Below, one piece after another: positions 18,360-27,323 of a DNA stretch of 64,000 nt. The DNA comes from Vineibacter terrae (lineage in GTDB: Bacteria > Pseudomonadota > Alphaproteobacteria > Reyranellales > Reyranellaceae), in NCBI RefSeq assembly GCF_008039615.1, contig NZ_VDUZ01000015.1:62001-126000 (forward strand). Reading direction: 5' to 3'. The notes beneath the pieces are model-generated. The model was not told where the DNA came from, did no database searches, and worked only from the letters and a program-made list of their open reading frames with translations. How positions within the stretch are numbered: the first letter of the stretch is position 1; every line of letters begins with the position of its first letter. The position numbers and the translations under genes were made by a program.

Positions 18360-21300
18360 GCGCTGCCCTGTGTTGGTTCCGCCTCGGCCGGCGGTGGTGG
18401 TGGCTGCCGTCGGCGCGGCAGCCAGGCGACCAGCCCGCGCAGCGCGACGTAGAAGACCGGCGTGAACACCAGTCCGAAGATCGTCACGCCCAGCATGCCG
18501 AAAAAGACCGCGGTGCCCAGCGACTGGCGCATCTCGGCGCCGGCGCCGGTGGCGATGGCCAGCGGCACGACGCCCAGGATGAAGGCGAACGAGGTCATCA
18601 GGATGGGGCGCAGCCGTGTGCGCGCGGCATCGACCGCGGCCGTGAAGCGGTCCCTGCCCTCGGCTTCGGCCTGGCGCGCGAACTCGACGATCAGGATGGC
18701 GTTCTTGGCCGCCAGGCCCACCAGCACCACGAAGCCGACCTGGGCCAGGATGTTGACGTCCATGCCGCGCAGGAGGATGCCGCTGACCGCCGCCAGCAGG
18801 CACATCGGCACGATCAGGATCACCGCCAGCGGCAGGGACCAGCTTTCGTACTGCGCCGCCAGCAGCAGGAAGACGAAGATCGCGGCGGCGACGAAGACCA
18901 GCAGGCCCGAATTGCCGGCGAGCTTCTCCTGCAGGGCAAGCTCGGTCCACTCGAAGGAGAAGCCGTCCGGCAGCTCGGTGGCCGCCAGCCGCTCCATGGT
19001 GGCGAGCGACTGGCCGGTGGAGCGGCCGGGCGCGGCCGAGCCCTGCAGCTCGGCGGCCGGGTAGAGGTTGTAGCGCGGCACCCGGTAGGCGCCGGTCAGG
19101 TCGCGGAACGTGGCGATGGCGCCGATCGGTACCATCTCGCCGGCGTCGTTGCGCGTCTTGAGGTTGGCGATGGCGTGCAGGTCCTGCCGGAACTGGCCGT
19201 CGGCCTGCGCCGTCACGCGGTAGGTGCGGCCCAGCAGGTTGAACTCGTTGACGAAGGAGGAGCCGACATAGATCTCCAGCGCCTCGAACACGCGATTGGC
19301 CGGCACGCCCAGGATCTCGGACTGGACGCGGTCGATGTCGGCGTAGATCTTCGGTGTCCGCGTGTTGAAGAGCGAGAACAGCCCCGCCACGTCGCCGGAC
19401 TGCGCCGCCGCCTGGCTGAGGCTGGCCACGGCGGCGGCCAGCGCGTCGGGGCCGCGGCCGCGCTGGTCCTGGACCATCATCTTGAAGCCGCCGGCATTGC
19501 CGATGCCGCGCACCGGCGGCGGCTTGATGGTGATGATGAACGCTTCCTGGAAGGCGCCGAGGCGGCGCTGCAGCTCGGCCTGGATCTTGTCCTGCGTGAT
19601 GCCCGTCTTGGCCCGCTCCTCGAAGCTCTTCTCCACCACGAAGATCGCGCCGGCGTTGGAGGCGTTGGTGAAGGTGGCGCCGTCGAAGCCGGCGAAGGCG
19701 GCCAGCGACTCTACGCCTTCGATCTGCATGATCTCCTTGGCGGCGCGGCGCACCACCTCGTCGGTGCGCGCCAGCGAGGCGCCCGGCGGCAGCTGGATCA
19801 CGGTGATCAGGTAGCCCTGGTCCTGCTGCGGGATGAAGCCAGTGGGGGCGCGGCCGAACTGCCAGCCGGTCAGGACCAGCAGGCCGGCATAGACCGCGAG
19901 CACGACGGCGATCATCCGCACCAGTCGTGCCGTCATGCGGCCGTAGGATGCGGCAAGCCAATCGAAGCCGCGGTTGAAGCCGTCGAAGAAGGCGACGATC
20001 GGCCGCGTCAGCCGCGACGGCGTCGCATGCGCCTGGTGCGGCTTGAACAGGATGGCGCACAGCGCCGGGCTCAGGGTCAGCGACACGAAGCACGAGATCA
20101 GCGTCGCGGCCGCGATGGTGACGGCGAACTGGCGGAAGAACTGGCCGGAGATGCCGGGAATGAAGGCCGCCGGAATGAACACCGCTGACAGCACGATGGC
20201 GATGGCGACCAGCGCGCCGCCGACCTCGTCCATGGTCTCGTGCGCCGCGTCGCGCGGGCTCATGCCGTTGCGCAGGTTGCGCTCGACGTTCTCGACCACG
20301 ACGATGGCGTCGTCGACCACGATGCCGATCGCCAGCACCAGCCCGAACAGCGACAGGTTGTTGAGCGAATAGCCCATCGCCGCCAGCACCGCGAACGTGC
20401 CGACCAGCGAGATCGGGATGGCGATGATCGGGATCAGCGAGGCGCGCCAGGTCTGCAGGAACAGGATCACCACCAGCACGACCAGCACCACGGCCTCGAA
20501 GATGGTGTGCACCACGGCGTCGACCGATTGCTGGATGAACTCGGTCGGGTTGTACTTGATGTCGTAGTGCAGGCCGGGCGGGAACGACTTCGAGAGCTGC
20601 GCCATCGTGGCCTGCAGGCGGGCGGCGGTCTCGAGCGCGTTGGAGCCGGGGCGCTGGAAGATCAGCAGCGGCAGGGCCTCGCGCTGCTCCAGGTAGCCGT
20701 TGGTGGTGTAGTCCTGGGCGCCGAGCTCGACCCGCCCGATGTCGCGCACGCGGGTCACGCGGCCGTCCGGGTCGTTGCGCACGATGATGTTCTCGAACTG
20801 CCGCGGATCCTGCAGGCGGCCCAGGGCCTCGATGTTGTATTGGAACGCCGACGGGCGCGGTATGGGCGGCTGGTTCAGCACGCCGGCCGAGACCTGCACG
20901 TTCTGGGCCCGCAGCGCCGCCACCACGTCGCCGGCGGTGAGCCCGCGCGCGGCGATCCGGTCGGGGTCGAGCCAGACGCGCATGGCGTAGTCGCGGGCGC
21001 TGAACACGCGCACGTCGCCGACGCCGTCCAGCCGCGCCAGCACGTCGCGGATCTGCAGGGTGGCGTAGTTGGAGATGTAGAGCAGGTCGCGGCTGGCGTC
21101 GGGCGAGCTGAGATGGATCACCATCAGCAGGTCGGGCGAGCTCTTGCGCACCGTCACGCCGATGCGGCGCACCTCCTCGGGCAGGCGCGGCTCGGCAATG
21201 GCGACGCGGTTCTGCACCAGCACCTGCGCCGTATCGAGGTTGGTGCCCAGCGCGAAGGTGATCTGGATCACGAGCTGGCCGTCGCCCGTGGCCTGGCTCG

Positions 21301-21541
21301 AGACATAGAGCATGTTCTCGACGCCATTGATCTCCTGCTCGATCGGCGTCGCCACCGTGTCGCTGATCACCTGGGCCGAGGCGCCCGGATAGGAGGTGCG
21401 CACCTCGATGGTGGGCGGCGCGATGTCGGGGAACTGCGCCACCGGCAGGGTGAAATAGGCCGCCGTGCCGATGATGGTGATCAGGATCGAAAGGACGGAG
21501 GCGAAGATCGGATGGTCGATGAAGAAGTGCGTGAACCGCAT
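18356..21541 (-). CDS. AcrB/HAE1-type efflux RND transporter permease
   Basis: 1061 residues, the normal length of a hydrophobe/amphiphile RND pump subunit. N-terminus FFIDHPIFASVLSILITIIG begins the first helix; LPVAQFPDIAPPTIEVRTSYPGA and PIEQEINGVENMLY are hallmark HAE1 segments, and the proton-relay pair of Asp lies in GIVVDDAIVVVENVE in helix 4. It exports amphiphilic drugs or toxins using the proton gradient, with the adaptor encoded seven bases upstream. No TolC-type outer-membrane channel is encoded nearby, so an unlinked one is presumably used. Confidence 0.94.
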   Translation of the reverse strand: MRFTHFFIDHPIFASVLSILITIIGTAAYFTLPVAQFPDIAPPTIEVRTSYPGASAQVISDTVATPIEQEINGVENMLYVSSQATGDGQLVIQITFALGTNLDTAQVLVQNRVAIAEPRLPEEVRRIGVTVRKSSPDLLMVIHLSSPDASRDLLYISNYATLQIRDVLARLDGVGDVRVFSARDYAMRVWLDPDRIAARGLTAGDVVAALRAQNVQVSAGVLNQPPIPRPSAFQYNIEALGRLQDPRQFENIIVRNDPDGRVTRVRDIGRVELGAQDYTTNGYLEQREALPLLIFQRPGSNALETAARLQATMAQLSKSFPPGLHYDIKYNPTEFIQQSVDAVVHTIFEAVVLVVLVVILFLQTWRASLIPIIAIPISLVGTFAVLAAMGYSLNNLSLFGLVLAIGIVVDDAIVVVENVERNLRNGMSPRDAAHETMDEVGGALVAIAIVLSAVFIPAAFIPGISGQFFRQFAVTIAAATLISCFVSLTLSPALCAILFKPHQAHATPSRLTRPIVAFFDGFNRGFDWLAASYGRMTARLVRMIAVVLAVYAGLLVLTGWQFGRAPTGFIPQQDQGYLITVIQLPPGASLARTDEVVRRAAKEIMQIEGVESLAAFAGFDGATFTNASNAGAIFVVEKSFEERAKTGITQDKIQAELQRRLGAFQEAFIITIKPPPVRGIGNAGGFKMMVQDQRGRGPDALAAAVASLSQAAAQSGDVAGLFSLFNTRTPKIYADIDRVQSEILGVPANRVFEALEIYVGSSFVNEFNLLGRTYRVTAQADGQFRQDLHAIANLKTRNDAGEMVPIGAIATFRDLTGAYRVPRYNLYPAAELQGSAAPGRSTGQSLATMERLAATELPDGFSFEWTELALQEKLAGNSGLLVFVAAAIFVFLLLAAQYESWSLPLAVILIVPMCLLAAVSGILLRGMDVNILAQVGFVVLVGLAAKNAILIVEFARQAEAEGRDRFTAAVDAARTRLRPILMTSFAFILGVVPLAIATGAGAEMRQSLGTAVFFGMLGVTIFGLVFTPVFYVALRGLVAWLPRRRQPPPPPAEAEPTQGSA

Positions 21542-21548
21542 GACGTCG

Positions 21549-22778
21549 TCATCCCGGCCGACGTTCGCCGGCGCCCTTGATCTCGCCCGGCTGCGGCGTG
21601 ACCTTGGCGCCGGGCCGCGCCCGCACCAGGCCGTTGATGATCACGCGATCCTCGAGCGTGAGCCCGGAGCGGATGATGCGCAGGCCGTCGTAGATCGGGC
21701 CCGGCCGCACCATCTTCGGCGACACCACGCCCTCGGCATTCACCGTCATCACGATCTTCTGCGACTGGTCGGTGAGGATCGCGGCATCAGGGATCAGCAG
21801 CGCCTTGTAGGGCTCCGAGCCCGGCAGGCGGATGCGGCCGAACTGGCCGGGCGTGAGGAAGCCGTCCGGATTGGGGAACACGGCGCGGGCGCGGATCGTG
21901 CCGGCGCTGCGATTCACCTGGTTGTCGACGAAGTTCAGCTTGCCCTCGCGCGGCCAGTCGGGCTCGTCGCGCAGCCGGGCGAAGACGGTGATGGCATCGC
22001 GCGTCGACTGCAGCCTGCCCGATTGCACGGCGCGCTGATAGGCGATGAAATCGCCCTCGCTCATGTCGAACACGAAATAGATCGGATCGATCGACACGAT
22101 GGTGGTGAGCAGGGTGTTGCCGGCGCCCGAGCCGCCGCTCACCAGGTTGCCGTCGCTGACCTCGCGCCGGCCGATGCGGCCGCTGACCGGTGCCAGGATG
22201 CGCGCGAATTCCACATCGAGCTCGGCCGTGCGCACGGCCGACTTGGCGATCTCGACGGCGGCCGTCGCGACGCGCTGCTCCTGCAGCCGTTCGTCGTAGG
22301 TGCTGGCGGCGACGAAATCCCGGCCGCGCAGCTCGGCGGCGCGCGCCAGCTGCCGGTCGGCGAGCTCGACACGCGCCTGGGCCTGGCCGAGCTGGGCCTT
22401 GGCCGAGGCCAGCGCCGCCTCGAACGGCCGCGGATCGATCACGAACAGCAGGTCGCCCTTCTTGACGATCTGGCCTTCCTCGAAATGGTGCGACTGCAGG
22501 TAGCCGCTCACGCGCGCGCGCAGCTCGACGAACTCGACGGCGGCGAACTGGCCGGTGAACTCGTCGTACTCCACCACCTCGCGCTGCAGCGGCGCGGCCA
22601 CCGTGACCGCCGGCGGCGGTGCCTGGGCAGCGGCGGTCCCGCCCATCGCCAGTGCCAGCAGCAGATGGACTCCGCCGAGCACGGACCGCGCCGTGGCGCG
22701 ATGCGGTTGTGCCGGCCCCCCAGGCTCGCCTCGCGCCATCGAGATTGCCTCGAAGCTCAATGTCGATTGTCGCGGCAT
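21549..22778 (-). CDS. RND efflux periplasmic adaptor (membrane fusion protein)
   Basis: 409 residues from the chosen start at 22778, which has GGAGG four bases before it; an alternative ATG at 22739 also has a GAGG site. A hydrophobic signal-like segment (HLLLALAMGGTAAAQA) leads into the adaptor fold: the lipoyl half-motif GYLQSHHFEEGQIVKKGDLLFVIDPRPFE is split by a coiled-coil hairpin (LAQARVELADRQL region), and the beta-barrel domain includes DPIYFVFDMSE. It connects the AcrB-type pump to the outer membrane. It is directly followed by the pump gene, so the two form an operon with the rhodanese. Confidence 0.92.
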   Translation of the reverse strand: MPRQSTLSFEAISMARGEPGGPAQPHRATARSVLGGVHLLLALAMGGTAAAQAPPPAVTVAAPLQREVVEYDEFTGQFAAVEFVELRARVSGYLQSHHFEEGQIVKKGDLLFVIDPRPFEAALASAKAQLGQAQARVELADRQLARAAELRGRDFVAASTYDERLQEQRVATAAVEIAKSAVRTAELDVEFARILAPVSGRIGRREVSDGNLVSGGSGAGNTLLTTIVSIDPIYFVFDMSEGDFIAYQRAVQSGRLQSTRDAITVFARLRDEPDWPREGKLNFVDNQVNRSAGTIRARAVFPNPDGFLTPGQFGRIRLPGSEPYKALLIPDAAILTDQSQKIVMTVNAEGVVSPKMVRPGPIYDGLRIIRSGLTLEDRVIINGLVRARPGAKVTPQPGEIKGAGERRPG

Positions 22779-22988
22779 AACACCTCCGACTACCGCACGC
22801 AACAAAACGGCCGTGCCGCCCGGGCGGCGCTCAGGATGTCCCTTTTTCAGGCAGGGAGATCGTTGCCGGAAGCGTGTCGATCCGACCTGAAGGGCCGGGC
22901 CATGAACATAGGTGCGGATGCGCCTGTTGCAAGCAGGGTCCTGCACCGATCGCGAAGCGGCTCAGCTCCTCGCATTCCGGCGCGGCAT

Positions 22989-23123
22989 TCAGCCCTTGAC
23001 CGAGCCGGCCGTCAGTCCCGCGACGTAGTGCTCGACGAAGAACGAATAGATGATCGCCACGGGAATCGAGCCGAGCAATGCCGCTGCCATCAGCTGGCCC
23101 CAGTAGAAGACTCGCGCGGTGAC
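22989..23123 (-). pseudogene. C-terminal remnant of a MalG-type sugar ABC transporter permease
   Basis: About 45 codons ending at TGA (22991-22989). The translation ends AALLGSIPVAIIYSFFVEHY and then VAGLTAGSVKG, which is the standard C-terminus of carbohydrate ABC permeases of the MalG/UgpE class. Homology stops upstream at about 23123, shortly before the palindromic repeat at 23149-23231, and no other part of the gene or its operon is present. It is a decay product; the repeat may mark the deletion junction. Other bases between 22779 and 23268 contain no recognisable gene. Confidence 0.68.
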
Positions 23124-23148
23124 CTTGGAACTGGAAATAGGGAAAGCG

Positions 23149-23231
23149 CTTCATGGTGAGCTTGTCGAACCATGAAGCACCGCACCGCTGCCAGTGCGAT
23201 GCCTTCATGGTTCGACAAGCTCACCATGAAG
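23149..23231. repeat. CTTCATGGTGAGC palindromic repeat, copy 2
   Basis: Arms CTTCATGGTGAGCTTGTCGAA and their complement at the right end enclose a short centre (CACCGCACCG...CAGTGCGATGC). It shares terminal sequence with the repeat at 11962-12068 but is 24 bases shorter. It separates the sugar-permease remnant from the protease gene and could terminate the latter. Confidence 0.75.
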
Positions 23232-23268
23232 ACTACTGAGTACGGTGAGCCGGTCTTGTCGCTCAGAT

Positions 23269-24045
23269 TTATTTCCAGTCAGGCTCGTGGAACGACCCGG
23301 TGAACTCGAGCTCGATGGCGTTCTTCACGTTGTCGATCTTCCACCAGCTCAACCGCCGCAGGAAGCTTTGTCCCAGCAGAGCCCGGCTCCGCGGCGCGCC
23401 GACCGCGGCCAGGACATTCTCCATGGTCCTGCCGCCGATCTGCAAAGTCCTCAGCCGGAACACCCGCTGCTGCAGCCCGCTGCCGTCGGCCAGCAGGAAT
23501 CGCCGCTGGCCCAGGAAATCGGCGTCGGTGAGCGTGCCGTTGCGCTTCATTTCGTCGGCGACTTCCTGCGGGATCTGCACGTTGGCAGCACCGGAATCGA
23601 CGACGAAGTGGGCTTTGGCACTGCCATTGATCGCCGCCGACAGCACGAAAACGCCGCCCATCCTGTGAAAGCGGACTGTCGTGCGCGCCAGGGCGGAGGC
23701 CTGCGCGGCCTTGGCGGCGTCGCACGGGCTCCAGGTCGCCGGCCCAGCGTTGTCGGCCGGTCCGTAGCAATAGCTCATCTGGGCGAGAAGCTTGGAGAAG
23801 GTGTCGCGTTGCTCGCAGGCAGCAACCGCGGCGAGCGCCGGCACAGGCTGACCACGGCAGGTCGCGTTGCTGGCTTTCCATTGGACGATCGTCTGCTCGG
23901 CGTTCCCCGTGGGCGTTTCACTGGTCTGTGCCTGCGCCGGGCTGGCGATGCCGCAGAGCAACGCCGCAACGACAATTCCTACCCATTGTGGACTACCGCG
24001 TTCTGGCAAACCGGTGCGCACACCTTCCCTCCCGCACTTCCACAA
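23269..24045 (-). CDS. retropepsin-like (clan AA) aspartic protease family protein
   Basis: 258 residues. A signal or anchor segment at about residues 22-40 (GIVVAALLCGIASPAQAQ) is followed by a Cys-containing linker and a C-terminal retropepsin-like fold. The active-site motif reads FVVDSGAANVQIP (Asp at residue 150) with Ser in place of the usual Thr of DTG, which is tolerated in this clan. A second family feature, VGAPRSRALLGQSFLRRL, matches the conserved GxxxxxxLLGMSFL block of bacterial members. Probably periplasmic; physiological substrate unknown. The start at 24045 is the first ATG; a GTG nearer the signal segment (about 23982) is also possible. Confidence 0.8.
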   Translation of the reverse strand: MWKCGREGVRTGLPERGSPQWVGIVVAALLCGIASPAQAQTSETPTGNAEQTIVQWKASNATCRGQPVPALAAVAACEQRDTFSKLLAQMSYCYGPADNAGPATWSPCDAAKAAQASALARTTVRFHRMGGVFVLSAAINGSAKAHFVVDSGAANVQIPQEVADEMKRNGTLTDADFLGQRRFLLADGSGLQQRVFRLRTLQIGGRTMENVLAAVGAPRSRALLGQSFLRRLSWWKIDNVKNAIELEFTGSFHEPDWK

Positions 24046-24203
24046 ATCAGTGTACCATCATCACCGCCCGCTCACGGTCATTGAACCCCATAGGTTCGGT
24101 GCTCCTCGCCGGCCGGTGGCAACCCTGGACTCTGGGCCTTGGGCGGGCGCCGATCTTGGGCATCATCGCGATCACACGCTGGGGGCGCGCCACTCCGTGG
24201 CGC

Positions 24204-24322
24204 GTCGCGACTGTCATCCCGAGCGCAGCGAGGGATCTCCCGCGTGGGACGCACAGTGCGCTATTCGCAGGAGATCCCTCTCCTGAGCCTGTCGAAGGGG
24301 CGCTCGGGACGACAGTCGCGAC
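24204..24322. repeat. ACTGTCATCCCGAGCG palindromic repeat, copy 2
   Basis: Outer arms GTCGCGACTGTC...GACAGTCGCGAC extend the common ends. The right arm carries an extra stretch reading CTGAGCCTGTCGAAGGGG inside the otherwise matching inverted repeat, making this copy longer and asymmetric. It occupies the 24046-24477 gap between the protease and the toxin gene; nothing else recognisable is seen there. Confidence 0.75.
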
Positions 24323-24477
24323 TCACCTTCCACCGATGGTCGGTACCAGGTGCGCTGTCGATGCCGCTGCCGATCGCGTTGATGGTGCTTTGGTTGAGTC
24401 TGCAGATGCGATGCCTCGAACCATGAGGCCTCGACCGCGATTCTTGGGCAACTGGCTCAAGCCTCAGGCTTTGCTTT

Positions 24478-24810
24478 TCAGCGACACGGCCAGTCCCAGG
24501 ACACCAGGATGGCCCGGTTGAGCCGTAGAACGTCTTCGTCGTCCAGTCTTCCGAGATACGTGCCGACCTTGGTCTTCGGGACAGTGGTGATCTTGTCCAC
24601 CATCAGACGGCAAGCGGCGCGCAGTCCGTTGCGGTCGTTCGGCTCCACGAGCAGGCGAAACAGCGGAGCATCGGTCTCATCGGTGGTGAAGGCGCAGATT
24701 GTGATCGAGGCCGTCGCATCGAAACTGTCATCCTGCACGATGACCACAGGATGTGGCTTGCCGGCGTAATCCTGGCCGCCCGCGACAGTCCAAATGTCGC
24801 CCCGTCTCAT
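24478..24810 (-). CDS. MazF/PemK-family toxin (endoribonuclease)
   Basis: 110 residues, normal for the family. The N-terminus MRRGDIWTVAGG and HPVVIVQDDSFDAT are the conserved MazF/PemK strand and loop; RLMVDKITTVPKTKVG contains the Ser/Thr-rich catalytic region that usually reads D.i.t..r.r...G. It is expected to cleave single-stranded mRNA when free of its antitoxin. The ATG at 24810 overlaps the antitoxin stop by four bases, a typical toxin-antitoxin arrangement. Confidence 0.87.
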   Translation of the reverse strand: MRRGDIWTVAGGQDYAGKPHPVVIVQDDSFDATASITICAFTTDETDAPLFRLLVEPNDRNGLRAACRLMVDKITTVPKTKVGTYLGRLDDEDVLRLNRAILVSWDWPCR

Positions 24811-25031
24811 TCATCGCCTCGATCCGATACTGCGTCGATGAAGGCCTGATCCTCGCTCGCATGGGCGCTCGCTGCGACCGCGAGCGACTGGCGATGCGCT
24901 TCCGACCGGAACGACGGCGCGCGCACGTCAGGCACCCAGATCTGTATGGGGCGCAAGCCCTGCCGCCGCAGGCGCTCACGATGCTCCCGCACCTTCACGC
25001 GGGACGGCGCGGGCTTTGATGCCGAGGCCAT
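24807..25031 (-). CDS. MazE-family (DUF3018-like) antitoxin
   Basis: 74 residues, basic and predicted mostly helical after VREHRERLRRQGLRPIQIWVPDVR, the hallmark of DUF3018 antitoxins that pair with MazF toxins. The start at 25031 has GGAG eight bases upstream; longer in-frame readings extend into non-homologous sequence. It should bind the toxin through the acidic C-terminal tail (ASEDQAFIDAVSDRGDE) and bind DNA through the N-terminal half, probably at the palindrome 19 bases upstream. Confidence 0.82.
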   Translation of the reverse strand: MASASKPAPSRVKVREHRERLRRQGLRPIQIWVPDVRAPSFRSEAHRQSLAVAASAHASEDQAFIDAVSDRGDE

Positions 25032-25049
25032 GGGAGGCGCTCCGATCCT

Positions 25050-25063
25050 GGTTACATGTAACC
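25050..25063. promoter_or_regulatory. 14-bp palindrome, candidate toxin-antitoxin autoregulatory operator
   Basis: GGTTACATGTAACC is a perfect palindrome ending 19 bases upstream of the antitoxin start codon. Antitoxins of type II systems commonly repress their own operon at such sites. Position and symmetry are what is seen; binding is inference. Confidence 0.45.
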
Positions 25064-25670
25064 TGTCATGGGTGGGAGAATTCGACGAGTGTCCCTGGAC
25101 GGGACGGCAGAGTCGGGACCCGAAGACCGAAAATTCTTGTTCTCCAAAGAAGAATAGCGTATAGATGTGGCTGGAGTTAACCTGCCCGCCGCCGGGGCCA
25201 ACGGGCGCATTCGTGGGCCCCGCCGCAAGGGGCAAGGCCGCCGCCGGGTCGAGGCACGGGCGCTTGCGTCAGCTCCACGACACGGAGCCCGCCATCGTCG
25301 CGCTTGCTGGACAGGCTGGCGCCGGTGGCCGCTATCCGGCCCGACCTCTTCCATTCGTCATCGGGATCGACACATGAGCTTTGCTGCACCGGTCCAGAAC
25401 GTGCCCGGCATGTCGCCTTCGACCCTGGAGGCGCCCCACGCCGCTGACAGCGCAAATGGCGCAGGCGGATTGGCAACGCCGTGTCCCCAGTTGCAGGTGC
25501 CGATATCGAGGACGCTTGCCCTGCCGGCAGGCGCCATCGATCCCGGCACTACGGGCGCTGCTGTCAATGACGCGCGCCAGGCACCATCCGGCGCGGACCC
25601 GCTGCGCGCTCTTCGCGGCCTTCCCGCAGACGGAATCGCCGCAGCGTGTCCCCGATTCAGGGCAGCGATA
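25064..25670. other. intergenic region without a recognised gene
   Basis: Several open frames cross this stretch on both strands, but none shows a recognisable domain or a good start. The last part has a GTCCCCGATT...AATGGGGAC inverted repeat (25648-25657 and 25670-25678) directly at the start of the following HTH gene, and a related GTGTCCCCAG at about 25482. GTGTCCCC blocks of this kind often flank IS-derived genes, so part of the region may be insertion-sequence debris. Confidence 0.35.
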
Positions 25671-26066
25671 ATGGGGACGGTTTTTGAGGGCGATGCCGCG
25701 CCGACGGCAGCGCATTCGCTGTTGCTGAAGCTCGTGGTGGTGGCGCGGCTGGAGGCCGGTGAGCGGCTGGGCACTCTGGCGCGGCGGCTGAAGCTGCGGC
25801 GTCAGCTCCTCTACGATTGGCGAGATCGGTTCCGCCGTGGTGGCGCTGACGCGCTGCGCGGGCCGGGGCGGCCGCGCCTGCCGACGGTATCCGCAACGGG
25901 CGGACGCGATCTTGCGCGGGCCCGCCAGCGCATCGCGGTGCTGGAACGCGAGCTGATCGAGCGTCGGCTTGACTTGGTCCTGCTGCGCCAGGCGTTGCGG
26001 GCGCAACGCCTGGCGGACGACGCCGACCCGCCGCCGCGCCGCCTGCGGCCGCGAGGCCGGCCATGA
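25671..26066 (+). CDS. orphan transposase-helper-like helix-turn-helix protein
   Basis: 131 residues from the ATG at 25671 (MGTVFEGDAAP). The pattern VARLEAGERLGTLARRLKLR followed by QLLYDWRDRFRRGGADALRG is the helix-turn-helix of IS3/IS66-type OrfA transposase helpers, and the following ARQRIAVLERELIERRLDLVLLRQALR is a leucine-rich coiled coil usual in the same proteins. No catalytic OrfB lies next to it; the next gene is a convergent decarboxylase five bases away. It may be an IS remnant or a domesticated DNA-binding protein. An open frame continues upstream to 25167 but lacks homology. Confidence 0.6.
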   Translation: MGTVFEGDAAPTAAHSLLLKLVVVARLEAGERLGTLARRLKLRRQLLYDWRDRFRRGGADALRGPGRPRLPTVSATGGRDLARARQRIAVLERELIERRLDLVLLRQALRAQRLADDADPPPRRLRPRGRP

Positions 26067-26071
26067 CGGCC

Positions 26072-27301
26072 TCAGTAGGTCGCGGTGCGTGCGGTCCCCG
26101 CCGTCGTGCCGGCCGTCTCCATGGCCCAGGCGACATCGGCCAGATAGGCATCGACCACCGGCTCGTGGGTCAGGTTCAGCATCAGGTGGATGCCCATCGG
26201 CTCGGTCAGGTAGCCGACCAGCCAGCCTTTGCTGGCCAGCCGCTCGCCGATCGCCTGGATGTCGTGCCGCTCGCTGCCATAGGCGAGGATGCCCAGCTCC
26301 GGCCGGCCCCACACCTTGAGGCCCAGCCTGACCAGGCCGTCCTCGTAGGCACGCCGTGTGGCGAGGATGCGCTCGGTGACCCGCAGGTAGCCTGCCTCGC
26401 CGAGGTAGTTCATCACCGCCCAGGCGGCGGCGATGGCGCCGCCGGCGCGGGTGCCCACCAGCGTGTTGGTGAGGTAGCGGCCGCGCGGCCAGTTGTCGAA
26501 ATCGTAGGCCATGAAGCCGAAGGCGTCGGCGTCACGGAAGAACAAGGTCGAGGCGCCCTTGGCGGCATAGCCGTACTTGTGCAGGTCGGCCGATATCGAG
26601 GTGACACCCGGCACCGCGAAGTCGAAATCGGCGATCGGCGCGCCCAGCTTCCTGGCGAAGGGCGCGATATAGCCGCCGACACAGGCATCGACATGCATCC
26701 AGAGATTGGCCTCGGCGGCCAGCGCGGCCAGGTCCGTGATCGGGTCGACCACCCCGTGGGGATAGGCCGGCGCCGAGCCCACCACCATCACGGTCCGCGG
26801 CGTGACCGCCCGGCGCATGGCGGCCACGTCGGTGGTGAAGTCGGGGCCGACCGGCACGCGCACGGTGCCGAGGCCCAGGAAATGCGCGGCCTTGTCGAAG
26901 GCGGGATGCGCGGTGCGCGCCAGCAGGATCTCAGGCGTGCCGGCCACGGGCCGCGTGCGGTGCGCCCAGTCGCGCGCCGCCTTCACCGCCAGGAAGATGC
27001 TCTCCGTGCCGCCGGTCGTCATCGCGCCGCGGCCGTCATTGCCGCCGTTCAGCAGGCTGAGCCCCATGCCGACCACCTCGCGCTCGAAGGTGGCGAGGCT
27101 GTGGAAGGCGCGCAGCCCCAGGCCGTTTTCCGAGAAGAACATGAGGTAGGCCTTCTTCGCCACCTCCAGCACGTCCTCGCCGGCATAGTGGATGTAGACG
27201 GCGGCGCGGCCATGGACCCAGTCGACGTCCTGCGCCTTGGCAGCCTGCATCTGCCGCTCCAGCGCCTCCCAGGCGATGCCCTTCTCCGGCAAGCGATGCA
27301 T
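26072..27301 (-). CDS. PLP-dependent decarboxylase / sphingosine-phosphate-lyase-like enzyme
   Basis: 409 residues, group II decarboxylase fold (aspartate aminotransferase superfamily). Seen: MTTGGTESIFLAVKAAR (phosphate-binding loop), HVDACVGGYIAPF (the Asp that contacts the pyridine nitrogen) and SADLHKYGYAAKG with the PLP-binding Lys at residue 242. The order and the HKYGYAAKG motif fit the sphingosine-1-phosphate lyase/tyrosine decarboxylase-like subgroup more than glutamate decarboxylase. Substrate unknown. It is transcribed toward the HTH gene and stands alone as an operon. Confidence 0.85.
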   Translation of the reverse strand: MHRLPEKGIAWEALERQMQAAKAQDVDWVHGRAAVYIHYAGEDVLEVAKKAYLMFFSENGLGLRAFHSLATFEREVVGMGLSLLNGGNDGRGAMTTGGTESIFLAVKAARDWAHRTRPVAGTPEILLARTAHPAFDKAAHFLGLGTVRVPVGPDFTTDVAAMRRAVTPRTVMVVGSAPAYPHGVVDPITDLAALAAEANLWMHVDACVGGYIAPFARKLGAPIADFDFAVPGVTSISADLHKYGYAAKGASTLFFRDADAFGFMAYDFDNWPRGRYLTNTLVGTRAGGAIAAAWAVMNYLGEAGYLRVTERILATRRAYEDGLVRLGLKVWGRPELGILAYGSERHDIQAIGERLASKGWLVGYLTEPMGIHLMLNLTHEPVVDAYLADVAWAMETAGTTAGTARTATY

Positions 27302-27323
27302 CGTCGACCTTCCTCTCGGATCT

